DNA of 64,000 nt from Sphagnum compactum (Eukaryota; Bryophyta; Sphagnopsida; Sphagnales), in assembly GCA_965153455.1 (NCBI GenBank), contig OZ234498.1, forward strand, positions 2,170,001 through 2,234,000, in the 5' to 3' direction. A program made the translations under genes and the position numbers. The notes under the pieces are model-generated. The model was not told the origin of the DNA. It was given only the letters and a program-made list of their open reading frames with translations, and did not search any database. Of the stretch, positions 37,790 to 51,001 are shown piece after piece; position 1 is the first letter of the stretch, and each line of letters begins with the position of its first letter.

Positions 37790-39380
37790 GTTGGTTGTGG
37801 CTAACTAGAGGGGTAGTAAGCCATACATCTTGATTCCTTTTCCACTTAGGTTTGGGGCATAGAAATAATGGGTGGGAACCAAAATTATCACTAGGCCCAA
37901 CAATAGGATGCCACTAGGGAAGTTCTTTGTATGTTGTAATGACATCATCAATAGGACATTCCAAAAGAAAATGACACCAATTTGCAAAACATCTTGTAAC
38001 ACTAATGCACCAATTATTTGATACACTTTAACAATATTTCAAAACCAACCTAGTAGGCAATTTCAACAAAATAAATCTTCAAAGTCCACATTTTAGAGTT
38101 CAGAGCACCTTGCGATTAAAAATTCCTCATGCAAAAGTACCCAAACTCCAAGTTCAAACCATTTGGATGTTGGTTGATAGATTATTTATGCCAACATCTT
38201 TTGATCTTCTAGAATGGAAAGAATGTTAGACTTTTTTTATAGTCTTCCCAAGACCAACATTAGAGGCGTGCAGTGTCACTTCATCATTTACAAACTTCAC
38301 TTGGTTATGCCTTGCAGTAGTAAATATGTTGAAACCAATTATTGGAGCTCTACACTAATTTTAGCAACATGTGGATTTTTCCTTTGCTTGATCAATCTAC
38401 CAAAACTTTTAATGAAATATTTGATGTTGCCATATAACAAAACACAATTAAAAATACAATCAACAACATAAGAACATAACAAGAAAATTGGATTAAACTA
38501 TGGGATGAAACACATTTTTTTTTGAAAAAAATATAAGAAGATGAAACAACATAAGTATATATATCTTAGCAATATAAGATAGAATAATAAAATAACTTTG
38601 ACCTAGTTAGAAAGTACATAGTATTATTTTTTTTTGCAACTTGCAACATAAACAAAGCCAACACATCAACAAGTTCTTTGTTGGTCCCTTCGTTCTCAAA
38701 AAAATAGATACTATAGATTTATGTGTGTCATAACTTTGAAATTTCTTCCATTCATCAAATGCATTCTTGGCCCAAAGTTTAACATGTTTGTTGGCTTGAC
38801 AACCCCCCTTATTATGTCTCGAGCTCTCTTTCATCAATTTCAAAAAAATCAAGACTTGTAACAAAATTTGAATGTAAGGAAATCATCATTAGTAATAGGA
38901 AGTGCATCATCATAGGTACTTGCAATAGTAAAGAATTGGGACAAAGGGACTAACTATAACCATCACTTGGTCCAAAATGGACATTAGAATCCAAAGAAAA
39001 CATAGAACCATCACTTGGTCTAACATGGATATTAAAATCTAAAGAAACTACAAGACTATAAAATCTACAAATAAAGAAGCATTTGAAACATTCATTTCAT
39101 GAAAATGAGGAGAAATGAATTTAAAAAGTTGTAAATAAATTTTTGATCCATCATTAGACCATGGAAGTTTAAATGTATAACGACTAGTAGAAGGGGTGGA
39201 TGTAGCAATATTAAAAATGGATGGTGTAACATGATTTGATTTAGAAGATTCAACATCAAAAAATTCACTTTAGTCACCAGCTAATAGTTGGAAAACAAAA
39301 TCAATAATAATTTCATCAATAGAATCTTGAACATTTTCATTACAAAGCTTTTTTGAAGCTGGTTGATCAATAGAGGACAT
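37790..39380 (-). pseudogene. degenerate DUF3504 / Crypton-like gene
   Basis: The minus strand starts MSSIDQPASKKLCNENVQDS at 39380. A TAA follows at 39270-39272, then in frame SEFFDVESSKSNHVTPSIFN and KLPWSNDGSKIYLQ. A partial peptide repeat (NIHVRPSDG / NVHFGPSDG, ~39000) comes next. At 38864-38590 the text QANKHVKLWAKNAFDEWKKF, then, across a T-run frameshift, ENEGTNKELVDVLALFMLQV resembles the core of DUF3504 proteins related to Crypton tyrosine recombinases. Near 38250 GLGKTIKKV and at 37800-37890 LCPKPKWKRNQDVWLTTPL fit later parts of that family. Several stops and frame changes show it is dead. The family call comes from remembered motif similarity only. Confidence 0.4.
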
Positions 39381-41589
39381 TGAAAAAGAGAAAGAAAAAA
39401 CAACATCAATAACAAATAGGGGAAATTAAGAAAAATAAGAGAAAGGATTTCAATGTAAAAAAAAAAAATAGGATTTTTTTTTTTTACAAAACCATGGTGA
39501 TGGAATTGAACCACACCATCATCAAGTAAAAGCACACTACATTGGAACAAAATGGGTAGTTGAAAGTCCATTTTAAAATTTCAAATCTAGTGTTTTTTTC
39601 AATAAAAAAATCTAAATGATGCTAAAGTTCACATTTTTTTTCCACATTTAAATTCATATAACGCTAATTTAAACCTTTTCAAAACACCTCTAAAAATATG
39701 GGCCTTGAACAAATCAATTTAGGTATTTAAATGGACTTTATGCTTTTGAAATCTCCAATTTGAATTTTTTAAAAAATAAATGATCTTTTTTAACATTATT
39801 TTTTCATCTTAGATGTTATGATACTTGAATGTGTGGTGGCAAAAAATTATAACGATATTCTCCAACTCCATTAAAAGCAAAAAATCCATAACCATAATAT
39901 TTTGAACTATGACATTAGCTATATTTTACATTGCAAAGTCCACCTTTGATTGAATATTGATGTTTTTTGAGTTAATTTTTCAAATTTGGAAGGATTAATA
40001 TAAATTTGAATTTATCATCTCATTTTGGTTATGTTTGTCAAATGCATTTGAATTATATGCAACTAGATTTGACTAACCTAGAAAAATTAAAATTGACATC
40101 CAAAAAATCCATTGTAATCTGCTTTCACCTTGCCATACAATAATTGAAGGAGGGAAAATGTCAATTGTAAAAAGAACAATAAAACGATAAAAAACCTACA
40201 CACAAAAAAATAATGTAATGAAATACAAGCTTAAAAGACAAAAATTGCAACTATAAAAAAAATAAAATAAAAGCTAAATAAAAGCTACAAAAGAGGGCTA
40301 CCATTTTGGTAGAAGAGGAAAATGTCAAAGGAATGTGTTCCATTGAAAGAATGTAACAACCAAAAAACAAGAATTGTAAGATACATACAATAAAAACAAG
40401 GAAAAAAAACTTCAACAAAAATCAACAAAAACAACAAGTCAAAGAAAAGGATATAAGTGTCTTAGGAAGAGGGAAAAATTTATTTTGTGCTACAAAATGT
40501 GCTATATGGAAGGAAAGTGATGTGCCAATGTTGGAAAATCACAAAACAAATGTGAGAGAGAAAGTGAAAATGATGTAAAGAAAAAGTTAAACAATGAAAT
40601 CAATGAAACAAAAATAGAATAACAAAAACATTCTCAAAGCTCAATTGATGAAACAAAAATATAGTTAGCAACATTTTCAAAACATTAAAAAACTTGTGAA
40701 AAACAACCAGCCAAAGTTTTCAACCAAGCCAAAAGACACACTACGCCAAATGAATACAAGAAAACAAAGTAAAATGAAGAAAAACCATTATTGGATAGTC
40801 GCAAACAAATGGATAAAAAAAATGAAGCTGATGTAACAAAAACCATCGCCATAGGAACATCCTTAATACACTGACAAAATGAAACAAAATATCACAACAA
40901 AATATCCTTAAAATGCTCAAGACAAATGCATGATAAAAAACAAAAAGTCGAAACTTTCAAACAAGTGAAAAACCTAAAAACTAAATTAAATGACAAAAGA
41001 AACTTGAAAGCTAAACCTAAACAATGAAAGAAAAAGATACTTTTTTGAAATTTTTTTTTGGGAACTATTATTTAGGTTAAAAAAAAGGTCTCTCTAAATA
41101 AACTTTTTGAGAGGATCTCAAACCTTGGAAGATTTACTTGTACACCTTTCTCCTTGTCTTATACATAAAAATCTAATTGAATCAAATTTTCACAATAACA
41201 TATGCAATTGATATAACATGCAAAATCTACTACAATATAATGTGACACAAATGAAATTTGCATTTGCATAACAACATAAACAATAAAAAAATGTTTCAAT
41301 CCCCCAAACATTCATCCCAACAACTGATCACTCATCCTATCATAACACACTTTTAACACTTATATAATTAAATCTGTAGATTGTGTCATTGGTAGGGCAA
41401 AGCAGCGTGAAGCCCAAGTTGAGTTCCATTTCTCTGAATGCTGATAGTGCTTGATGTGTCAAAAGAGATGCCAAAAGAAAAAAAATCGCTCCATTTGGGT
41501 GTCCCAAGTGTGAAAGCGTCAAGACGGCATGTGGCAGCATGAAGGTTACACGTACCCAACGACCGACCATCGTCATGATCATGAATGGC
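39381..41589. other. AT-rich intergenic DNA, no gene seen
   Basis: A-rich plus-strand sequence with homopolymers and no recognisable coding motif. Composition changes to GC-rich near 41500, at the approach to the LRAT-domain gene. Confidence 0.5.
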
Positions 41590-41780
41590 GTCTCCACCGT
41601 TGGATCGACCATGCGCGTCCATCGTTGGATCGTCCACTGCGCTCCCGCGCGTAATCTCGGCACGTCCATCGTTGGATCGTCCATCCTGCCGCCGTGCCTA
41701 ATCTCGGCGCGTCCGTCGTTGGATCATCCATCGTTACTCCCAACGCGCGATTGTGGTGGGTCCGTCGTTGGATTCGACGA
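41590..41780 (+). repeat. ~47-base minisatellite upstream of the LRAT-domain gene
   Basis: GTCC(A/G)TCGTTGGATC-type cores occur at 41617, 41664, 41711 and 41760, with a partial copy near 41596. Spacings are 47, 47 and 49. Units contain CGCGTAATCTCGGC-type linkers and many CpG sites. Overlapping open frames here are products of the repeat, not genes. Confidence 0.8.
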
Positions 41781-42312
41781 ACGCTGCACTCAATCGTCGA
41801 GACGAGGAGCGAAGGCAAGGGAAGCGAGAAGGCAGAGGAACCAAAGCGAATAAAGGAAGCGATTTCGGGAAGCGCGAAAAATTGCAAAATTTTGAAAATT
41901 TCTGAAGCAGATTGTGGCATACATGCGAGAATTAGAGCATATTAGCAACAGCGGAGACTCAAGAAAATTATTACAACTTTTTTTCCTGGAGAATTACCCT
42001 TTTTTTTTTTTTTCAATTTTTTGGGAGTTTGAATGGTCTCTATTATGTAGCAGACTGTGCGCAAGTCCTGTGTCTCTGTCTCTGTCTCTCTAGGGTAATC
42101 CTGGAGTACTGGTTGTTCTTCGTTTTGATTTCAGGGCGCGATTGATGAGAGCAGTGTTGGAATTTGTCATTTGATTGTCCTTTCGGTCTGAGATCGGAAG
42201 GGGCTTTGTTTTGAGTGCTCCAGAAGAGAAGGAAAAGGAATTTTGTGGCGGGGGGGTTTTTATTAGTGGTGTACAGTTTGTGTGTGATATATTGAACAAA
42301 GTTGCAGAAACA

Positions 42313-43772
42313 ATGACGGCGGCGGCGGCATCAGTGAAGAACGAGGGTTTTGCTCCAGGGAAGATGATCATGGGAGTGCTGTCCAACAGGGTGAGCAAGA
42401 GTCAGGTGTCTCCTGGCGATCACATTTACTCCTGGCGTTCTGCATATACGTATGCGCACCATGGTTCGTTCTTTTGTCTCTCATGTTTTCCGATATTGTT
42501 GAGCGCACATGAATACCTCTATTATCTACTCATATCAGAAAACTTGTTTTTGTCCGTTAAAACGATTGCGGAAGAGTGTTTTCCTTTTCATTTGTTTGTT
42601 GCTCAGTCTGGGATGATGATAATGAGCATGTTTTGGAGTTCCAAATGCGTTCGACTAGGGCCGAAGGGAATTTTAGGTTCATGAATTCCAGAGACAAAAC
42701 TAGAAACTCGTGTGTTAGGGCCAAAGAGAACTTTAGGTTCATGGAATTCCAGAGACAAAACCCTAGAAACTGGCGTGTGTGTTTGGCTGCAATTGATAAG
42801 TTGCTGTTCTTAAGAAGCTGGAGGTGACCGTGAGCTTTTGGCCTCGAATTACTGTTCTTTGCATATGCAACAAACAGACTTTCACCATTCCTGCTTTTGC
42901 CTCCTATTGTTTGTTGTTGATAGCACATGCGGACATTCAAGAGGCTGCAGTTACAACAGGCTTTTTGTAAGAGAAAGATGACTTGGAAAACATCAAAGCC
43001 ATTGGTTACTGCATCTTTGGATTGAGTACTTTTGTGTGTGATTACAGGCATATACGCAGGAGATGACCAAGTCATACATTTTACAAGGGGCCGTGATGAG
43101 GAACTGGGCACAGGCACAATCTTGGATGTGTTTCTAGTCAGCTCAAGACCAACAACAAGGTTGGAGAGGTGTGAAAAATGTGGAGTCCAAGCAGATAGCA
43201 GTGGTGTTGTCCTCTCTTGCCTTGACTGTTTCCTTGTTGGAGACCCGCTTTACCGCTTTGAATATGGTATTGATCCAATGACATTTCTGGCCAAAGCACG
43301 TGGTGGCACATGCACGCTTGCCAAATCTGATGACAAAGAACTTGTGCTGCACCGAGCAAATTATTTGCTCAATAATGGCTTTGGATGTTATCATATTTTC
43401 CGCAATAACTGTGAAGACTTTGCTATCTACTGCAAGACAGGGCTGTTGGTGGTAGATCAGAACATGATTGGTCGCAGTGGACAAGCTGCATCATTTCTTG
43501 GAGCTCCCCTGGCAGCTGTGGTCTCCTCCCCGCTACGCTTTGTTATGACGAGCCCATTAGGATTTGCAGCTGTGACTGCAGGTGTGTATTGTTTTAGTCG
43601 GTATGCAGCAGATATTGGAGTACGTAGGGATGTTGCCAAGGTTGCAGTGGAAGATTTGGCCATCAATATTAGCCCTTCCACAATTACTGAACAACCCAAT
43701 GCTACAACAGACCTGCTTTCTCTGGACAACAATTCACCTGCTGTGAATAATGGCCTCCCTCCTAGGAGTTAG
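42313..43772 (+). CDS. LRAT/NC-domain protein
   Basis: Two exons, 42313-42463 and 43048-43772 (GT-AG intron, phase 1), give 291 residues. The protein matches plant LRAT-domain (NC-domain) proteins: [57 protein letters not shown] and [15 protein letters not shown]. The NlpC/P60-like catalytic triad is visible as H50 (HHGIY), H61 (VIHFT) and C172 (NNCEDF). A Cys pair CEKC (92-95) and a second CLDC (108-111) suggest a metal-binding insert, as in plant relatives. The hydrophobic C-terminal part ([20 protein letters not shown]) may attach to membranes. The family includes acyltransferases and phospholipases; the substrate of plant members is not clear and I assign none. Met21 could be an alternative start, nearer to the usual MGLLSNR-type start. 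Confidence 0.9.
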
Positions 43773-46624
43773 CAAGCATTGGCTTACAAGCATTTTGCAT
43801 CCAGTGATGCAAGTCCTTTCTCGAGTAAGATTCCTCACTTTCAGATCATAGATTTTGCTGGTTCTATGAAAATGCCTCTCTATGTTATCACATGCTGATG
43901 GGGTGATGCCAGAAAACAATTTCTGAATAGGTTGGCAGCAGTATATCATTCATGAATGAGTTCATCTTGTATCCAAATGTTTATGAGGTATGGTACATGT
44001 ATACATTGGAAGCACAAACATTTGGCAAGTGCTATAGATGACAATCTAGAATCAAACTATTTTTGTAAGCAGTGTGTGTATTTATACTTGATAAAGCACA
44101 GTTTGTTTTCCTAAACCTTCAGTTGATGTACATGGAGTAGCCGAACTGTTGCTCCAATTTTTTGTCTTCAAATTGGGGAGAATTTTATTGCCTTGAAAAA
44201 CTGCAGATCAGAATCCAATTTGCTCAACTGTGTTCTGCTAGCTTGTGGGTGATATGTCTCTTGTGTGGTCAATTTGTTGGTCCTCTTTTGACAACAGGAG
44301 CTCATCTTGTTATTGTTCTGCTAGTTTGGCTGCTGGTTGTATTGTTTGATGTGCTCAATATGCTAAATGTCTTGGGTCCCCTTCTGCAAGTTTGGTGAAT
44401 TGATCGATAATCTGGTTTGACTCTGATATGCTCAATGTCTTGGTCTCCTTTGAGCCAGGGACCTGACCTACTAGCCACCTTACCAAATAGGTCCAATGTT
44501 TAAAGGTTGTTTTCTCATGACTCACTAGACAATCCCTACCTGTGTGTGTTGCTTTCCTCAAGCTAACATACTTGTACTTGAAGAACCCTTCTCGAATTTT
44601 TTTGCACCTTTGTGAGACATGGACGCCGTGCTTTTAGGTAATGTGCTCTGTTGTGCAGGGTGCTGTTACAGACACCTGAACGCTCTGACCTCATGAAAAT
44701 GTGACTTGTCATGTGAGATTGCAAAGTACAGCAGCTTAACAGCAATTAGCACATAAGCTGAGGCTGGAATCGCAACCCCAATGATTTCTATTGAGTAGCA
44801 ACCTCTGGACTAGAGATCTGTGTAGGTGTGCTGCAAGAACCAGGAATTTCTCAAAAAGTGATCTGACTTGGTGTCATTGAGGTTGGCCTGGAGAAGGTGG
44901 AACCTGCTAGGTGTGCTCCTGATGGTCTCTTTCGTGTCTTCAAGGTTGACACAGAGATAGTGCAAGTTGTGTTGAATCATGAATGAAGTCAGGCATGGCA
45001 ATAGTTGGGATTTGTGTCAAGACCATGATGCAGGTGGACAAATGATTCATCATTGTTGAGGATGATGGAGATCCTGGCAAATCTGATGTGGAAAACAGGT
45101 TATCAACTATTAATGTGTCTTTGGCTATTTCCATGTTCCAAATCTGCTGCTAGTGCAGTGGAGAAAGGGAGAGTAACTCTGTTGGCAGGTACCTACCTTG
45201 GATCAAAATGCAATTTGGAGAGATGATAGAGGTTCTGGCAAACTTTAGTTCAAACCAGATTATTGACTGCTGAAGGCTAGAGATTTTTCCATATATTTAT
45301 TGGAGGCATCAAGGACATTCAATGTTCAGGTAAAGGTATTTGGTTTTACATTATGCAACTGAGTATGAGAATTGGCCAGGGTGTAGAGTGCACATTCAGG
45401 AACATTTTCACCAGCCCAAGCTGGTGATCAAAGATTGTGATCGTTTAGGATTTGGTGACTGTAGTTAAAGAATGGTGCATCTGCAGAAACAGATGATACC
45501 GGATTTTGTGACTGTAGTTAAAGAATGGTGCATCTGCAGAAACAGATGATACCTTCGCAGAATTGCACAGACCAGGACAAATCCAGGAATTCTCTGCAGC
45601 TCTGTCTGCTCTTAACTGCATGTTTGAACCACACAAATTGACAAAAAGAACTCATAGGCCAGGCTGCTGCAACAGATAAAGCATTATGCTTATACTGACC
45701 TGATGCTTGCAGCAACTTCAAAATGTAGACTGTGAGACTGTGTTAGCAAGAAAACAAACAGAATACAGCTACATTCATCTTCTCCACATCAGACAAAGAT
45801 TGGAAGAAAGACCATGCTCTCTCAGGTTCACAGATACCATAGAACCTTGGCCATTTCAACACTCAGTCTGTCAAATAATTATTTAATTTTGAAAAATTCA
45901 TTTCAACAAGTGGAATATTCCTACATATTCACTATTGTCCTTCACAACATTTTTTGATTTGGAAGAAATGATTTCTGAAAATTTCAACATTTTTGAAAAT
46001 AATATAATTAGTGTCAAATTGGCCAAGGTACTATGGCCAAGGTACTAGGATAGTAAAACAAATTTGACATTGCATAAAATCAAAACCATAGCATAGCTCT
46101 CATCTGTCTCATGTGAACCAAAATCAATTGCCTTTTATTGGTCACATAATAATGTATTAGGCTGCTGCTACAGCCAGAAGGCAAGGACCTAACCTAATGT
46201 TGACATGTCTAATGCAACAATCTATTTCCATATGGCTCTGAGCTCAAAGGTTGAGCAAGGACCTAGCTTAAAAGGGTTGACATATCTAATAGGACAACTG
46301 TTTCCATATGGCTCTGAGCTCAAAACTTTCAAGATGAGTTCAAGACTATATCTCTGGTTTCAGGTTTTCTTCCAGATCAGGGCACACCCACTCCTACAAT
46401 CACAAAGTGTTGAATGGCCAAAACTTTCTGTAGGCGCTTTTGTCAACTACTACTGTACAGCTCAAGGGCAGAGATGTTCTCATCAGGATTCTGCCCAAAA
46501 TAAATAAAAGAATGACTAGTCCAAAGGATATCTGCAACATAAATTCCCACTAAGCACTAGACTGTCAACTACTCAAACCAACCCCACTACATTGCTGCTG
46601 ATGTACAAGATGATCATGCCTTCA
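43773..46624. other. intergenic between LRAT-domain and COBRA-like genes
   Basis: Contains the LRAT gene's 3' flank (to about 44.4 kb) and then sequence without a supported gene. Local duplications are present: the 53-base pair at 45448-45553, a GGCCAAGGTACTA doublet near 46021-46047, and an imperfect ~75-base duplication at about 46178-46330 (TTTCCATATGGCTCTGAGCT twice). Near 46450 the sequence resembles the 3' flank of the second COBRA-like gene. Confidence 0.45.
45448..45553 (+). repeat. 53-base tandem duplication
   Basis: Two copies start GGATTTGGTGACTG at 45448 and GGATTTTGTGACTG at 45501 and are otherwise almost identical through GATGATACC. No gene spans them. Confidence 0.9.
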
Positions 46625-49600
46625 TTACAAAATCCTGAGGGGCATGAGAGTAGAAACAGCAAGTGCCAACATGAGGGCACCAATAGCCATCGGTGCTGAA
46701 TGCCAAGCGCCACCTGTAGGATAAATTTCAGGAAGAGAACATTCTTCTCCATTGAACCAAACCTTACTTGGAAACCCATCTCCAAGAGAAACCTCAATTC
46801 CAGGAGTTGGAACCTTAGTGAAGGATAACACTGATTGGAGCTTTCCTGCACTAAAATTCTGGGCAGCAACCAAATAGTTAAGACCTGGCAAACCCTCCAC
46901 CAATATGGTGTTATTCAGGTCAGGGATTGTTGTGGCATTGAACGAGTATGCCTGTTGGAAACCTGGAAAAGCCTTGTCAAGTTCAATTGCAGCAAACCAG
47001 TTGGCATATGTTTGGTTGGACCAATCAAAGAGTGTCATACGGGCACTCCAGCCATTGGTGTAATCTGAAACAATATGCCAGTTTATGCTTACCCCACAGT
47101 AGTCTTGGCATGGCAGTGGATTTGGAACCACCTCATGCTGAAGACCCGCCCAGGCTACAATTTGGTTTGTCCGATTCACAGGCGCCAGTGTCAAGGCTGA
47201 GTATGGGAGCAGAAGAGCAGGGCTAGTGGGGTTGCATACAGGTTGAGGATTCTTTGGACACCCACATGCACATGTTGGACAAGGGATGATAGAGTCGTTG
47301 TAATATCCAGAGAATGATACACAGCACTTTGGTGTCTGTGGTGTAGTACTGATATTACATGTCACCTGCAAAATTCAATCATAAATACATAAAACTCAGT
47401 GAAGCAAATACAGGGATAAACATTTCAGACCTACTGTATGGTCAACTCTATTAGTGTAGGTTGTTTCCCAATGTTCCCTTAAGAATCATTTCCAATACAA
47501 CCCAAACAGCAGCTAACCATCTGGTGATGTTGATTTAGGTTGGTGAATGTGGAGGAACCCAAGAAGCAAAGGAATCCAAGATCACTAAAACTCTGCTCTG
47601 ATCACAATTTGGAAAGGGTAGAGAGGATCTCACCTGCCAGGTCTTCAAAGCTGATGATGAGTGTACAATACCAGAAGGATCTGGGAACACAGAAGGGGTG
47701 ATCAGCCGAGGCTGCCCACATTTATACAGCCCATCCCCAATCCTCCAATTGGCAGGTGGAACCAAATGAATGGTGGCAGTATTTGGTGGAAGTTTATAGA
47801 CATTCATAGTGAAAGCTGACTTTGATTGTGAGGGATCAATTGTAGCAGGCAAGATGGTGCCGTTCCGACAACAGTACTGTACATGCCCATTACTGCTATT
47901 AAACTGGTTCGATGGTAGGTCAAGAATTATTGGGCTTGCACTGCAGCATTCAACACTGTTGATATTTATACTGTTGGCATATGTTACTGCAGCTTGTCCG
48001 TTTAGGCACACCTCAATATCTGCTTCAGTTGTTTGAGCCCCTTGCATGACATTTATGAACTCCCCTTCTTGCCAGTCCCATGTTAGATTCCAGTGGTCTA
48101 ATCGGGTAATGGGGCTGTCATTTGAAATTGTCACCTACATGTGCATCAGCAAGGATTAGTTCAGCAGGTAGTCCTCACAGTTATGAAACTCTGGAATGGT
48201 GTATAGTACTGATGTGCTACTGACATTGTGGCAATTGATGATGCTCTTTGCAGCAGGTTAGGTACATCAAACAACAGACCAGTGACCTAATTCAAATAGC
48301 ACAGCAGCAATCAAATGAAGGCTTCATACACCATCAGCACTGCTGGGACCTACTACCTTCACAATCTGCGCAAATAGAGTAAAGTTTAGCTGGTTTCAGC
48401 AATGGGAAGAAAGAAGGTACACATACCAATGCCCAGTAATTGCCTTCATATGCTTGAGTAACATCATATGTGATGGTCAGGTTCCCAGTCTCTGATGGCA
48501 AATACTCGTTGTCTGAATTTACAGTAATATTTGAGTTCTGCTCTAAGCAGCAGGTGTGCATTGTACTATCTGCACAATCAAAAACCCAAGCCTCCATTTA
48601 GTTCAGCATGACAAACTCCACAATTAAGTAGTGAGTCCCTTTTCCAGTGTCCTATGGCAGGCTTGAGAAGAACCGATGATCCAGGTATTCATGTCACCAA
48701 AAGCAAACATCATTCTACTAAAAAATTTCTTTGCTGCAATTCCCTTTTCCAATTATTTCCTATTTGAATCCAATGCTATCTGTCCTTCACTGTAGGAGTC
48801 AAACTATTCCAGAGGAGAGAACAGAAGGAAGGTCTGGTGAGATCATCAGAATTTTGCAGAGGTTGTCAACATACTTCCATATAACTTTGCAATACTGCAA
48901 TTATAGCCATCATTGGTGACATTGATGTTCAAAGGCATTGGATAACTTGGAGGCTTCACCCCAAACTCAGTCCCTGTTAGCTGCACAACTGCCTGAATGA
49001 GGTTCAAATTGCCTGCAGTTTCAATTGCATTCTTCAAGGTAGCAGCCGGAAACCCCATTATGATAGTCCCATTGCCAACTTCAGCAGGCAATGGCGTTCC
49101 ATCTGCCAAAACTGTGCCAGGTGCTGACACCAAAATCTGCCACCATCAGAGACAAAGGCTTAAAAACATAGGGACCCAACTTGAGCTTGCTTATATCAAT
49201 TGAGAGCCAGAACTTCGAAACTGCATATGCCACCATGTGCCACTGTATGCAGAGAATCCTAAGGAGTCATGCATGGACAGTTTCTCATGACCAGATGTGG
49301 CATGAAATGGCGACCCATATGTTCCTGCATTTTGTTGGAGGTATGGATTGCACTGAAGACATACCACACTATCTAACAGACAATAGAAATATATTGCAGC
49401 CACGAACATCTTGAAAAGATTTAGCTGAAAAAAGAAAGACTCAGAGGCCTTCTCCATATTTGAAGCAAACGAAGCAAAACACATTCTGTGAAAATCAATC
49501 ATAATCTCAGTCTCTAGTAAAGCTTGACATACAAGAAGGTGATTACAATAGTGGGAATGTCATCACTGATCCAAACATAGCAGTCTATGTGATATAACAA

Positions 49601-50610
49601 CCATGGGGAAATCCTTGACATCCATTACTACATGTGCACAAGAACAAAACATTCCACCAGAGAAAAGGTCACCAGAAACTAACTCCCAAATCCAACTGCT
49701 CTCATCACAGTCTTGTGCATCAAGATTCCAATGCACAACGCACCTTGATGTGTCCTATACAATGACCTTCTCATTGACAAGACCAAACTTGGAACACCTT
49801 TTCCAGAGACTTCACAGAAATAAGGAAAAGGTGCACATTTCCAACAAGAGCATGTTCATCAAAGCTGTACAAGAACCCTGTTCATGGTCTTGTGTAAGGC
49901 AGACTTGAGAATGGTGTCATGTCTTAGTCATTGGTCCTTGTGGTAAGACCATGCTCAAGTGATGGCGCCCTCGAGGTTCCCTCTTAAGACCATCGTCAAA
50001 CAGAAAACCCTTCTTGATCAACAATCGTCACAACATTTTCATAAAGCCCTATTTGTCACCATGAAACAAAAAAGCGCTTAAAAGCCTTACAAAGATAGAA
50101 GAAGCCAGCAGGAATGCATTAGGTTACCTCGTTGTGTTGGAAGTGAATACCCATTGCCCAGTTCTGGACCTCCGAGAACCCCATATTGGTAATAGTTGCA
50201 GTGGCCGCGAAGCTATAAGGCTGCAGCTGAGGAGTACCATTCAGATAGGGGAAGATCTTCTGCACGGCGGAGACTTGGTAAAGCAGATCTATTCCCTTAC
50301 AAGGAGGAAACAAAGGAGCAGAAGGAGCCGGAGCCGGAGCAGGTGCAAGCCCGGGTGAAAGAGAAGGAGAAAGCACAGGTACAGGAGCCGGTGCAAGCAG
50401 AGGAGACACAGAGACGACACTGGGCAGTGAAGGAATAGCAGAAACAGTAGGAGTAGTAGGAGCAGCAGGAGGGGCAAGAGAGGGAGAAGGAGAAAGCAAA
50501 GACAATCTTTCAGTCTCTAGTGTCGTCAAGTCTCCATTTGTACAACAGACAATGACAGAGAAAAGAAAGAGCAACCGAAGTACAACTGCTGCTGCTACTG
50601 CTACTGCCAT
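46625..50610 (-). CDS. COBL: COBRA-like GPI-anchored protein (long COBL7/10-type), copy 1
   Basis: Five exons: 50610-50128, 49136-48875, 48569-48427, 48134-47634 and 47365-46625, all GT-AG with consistent phases, give 709 residues. An N-terminal signal peptide (MAVAVAAAVVLRLLFLFSVI) is followed by a Ser/Pro/Ala linker (about residues 40-105, runs of AP and SP) like an arabinogalactan module. The extra N-terminal domain of long COBLs comes next (NGTPQLQPYSF, WAMGIHFQHNE, ILVSAPGTVLADGTPLPAEV), then the COBRA domain (TMHTCC, TITYDVTQAYEGNYWALV, LDHWNLTWDWQEGEF, YCCRNGTILPATIDPSQSKS, SVFPDPSG). The hallmark CCVS (CCVSFSGYYNDS, ~residue 477), CPTCACGC and KVWFNGEECSLP follow. The last ~25 residues are hydrophobic, as for a GPI signal. 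COBLs act at the plasma membrane/cell wall in oriented cellulose deposition or tip growth. Many N-x-S/T sites are present. Confidence 0.93.
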
Positions 50611-50640
50611 TTCGGAAACTTGAGCTTGAAAGAGAGGGAA

Positions 50641-50664
50641 AAGGAGGGAGGGAGAGGGAGAGGG

Positions 50665-50697
<33 letters not shown>
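50641..50697 (+). repeat. GA-rich microsatellite in the COBL copy-1 5' leader
   Basis: (GA)n with interspersed GGGA lies directly upstream of the start codon at 50610 on the minus strand, where it reads as a CT-rich leader. CT microsatellites are common in plant 5' untranslated regions. Confidence 0.85.
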
Positions 50698-50700
<3 letters not shown>

Positions 50701-50963
50701 ATCTCAAATGCTTGCGAAGCTCTTCTTGGGTCACATTATTTCTTGACTCCGGCTTTTCCTTGCGGTTTTGGAAGTTGGCGAGAACGCAGAGAAAGAGACG
50801 AGAGACGGGAGAAGAGAGAAGAGAGGAGGAGGGGGTAGTAGAGGGGATGATGGGTGACAAGAAGAAAGCCGTTGGGGTGCGAGGATCGTCGTTGCGCTGC
50901 GTTGCAGAGGTGCTGAAACTTGAGAGGCGATTTGAAAGCGGGGCGACGCGCGGGGTGCGTGTG

Positions 50964-51001
50964 GGGTCAGGTCAGGTCAGGTCAGGTCAGGTCAGGTCAG
51001 G
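50964..51001 (+). repeat. (GTCAG)n microsatellite
   Basis: About seven tandem pentamers lie ~350 bases upstream of the COBL copy-1 start, probably in its promoter region. Confidence 0.9.
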
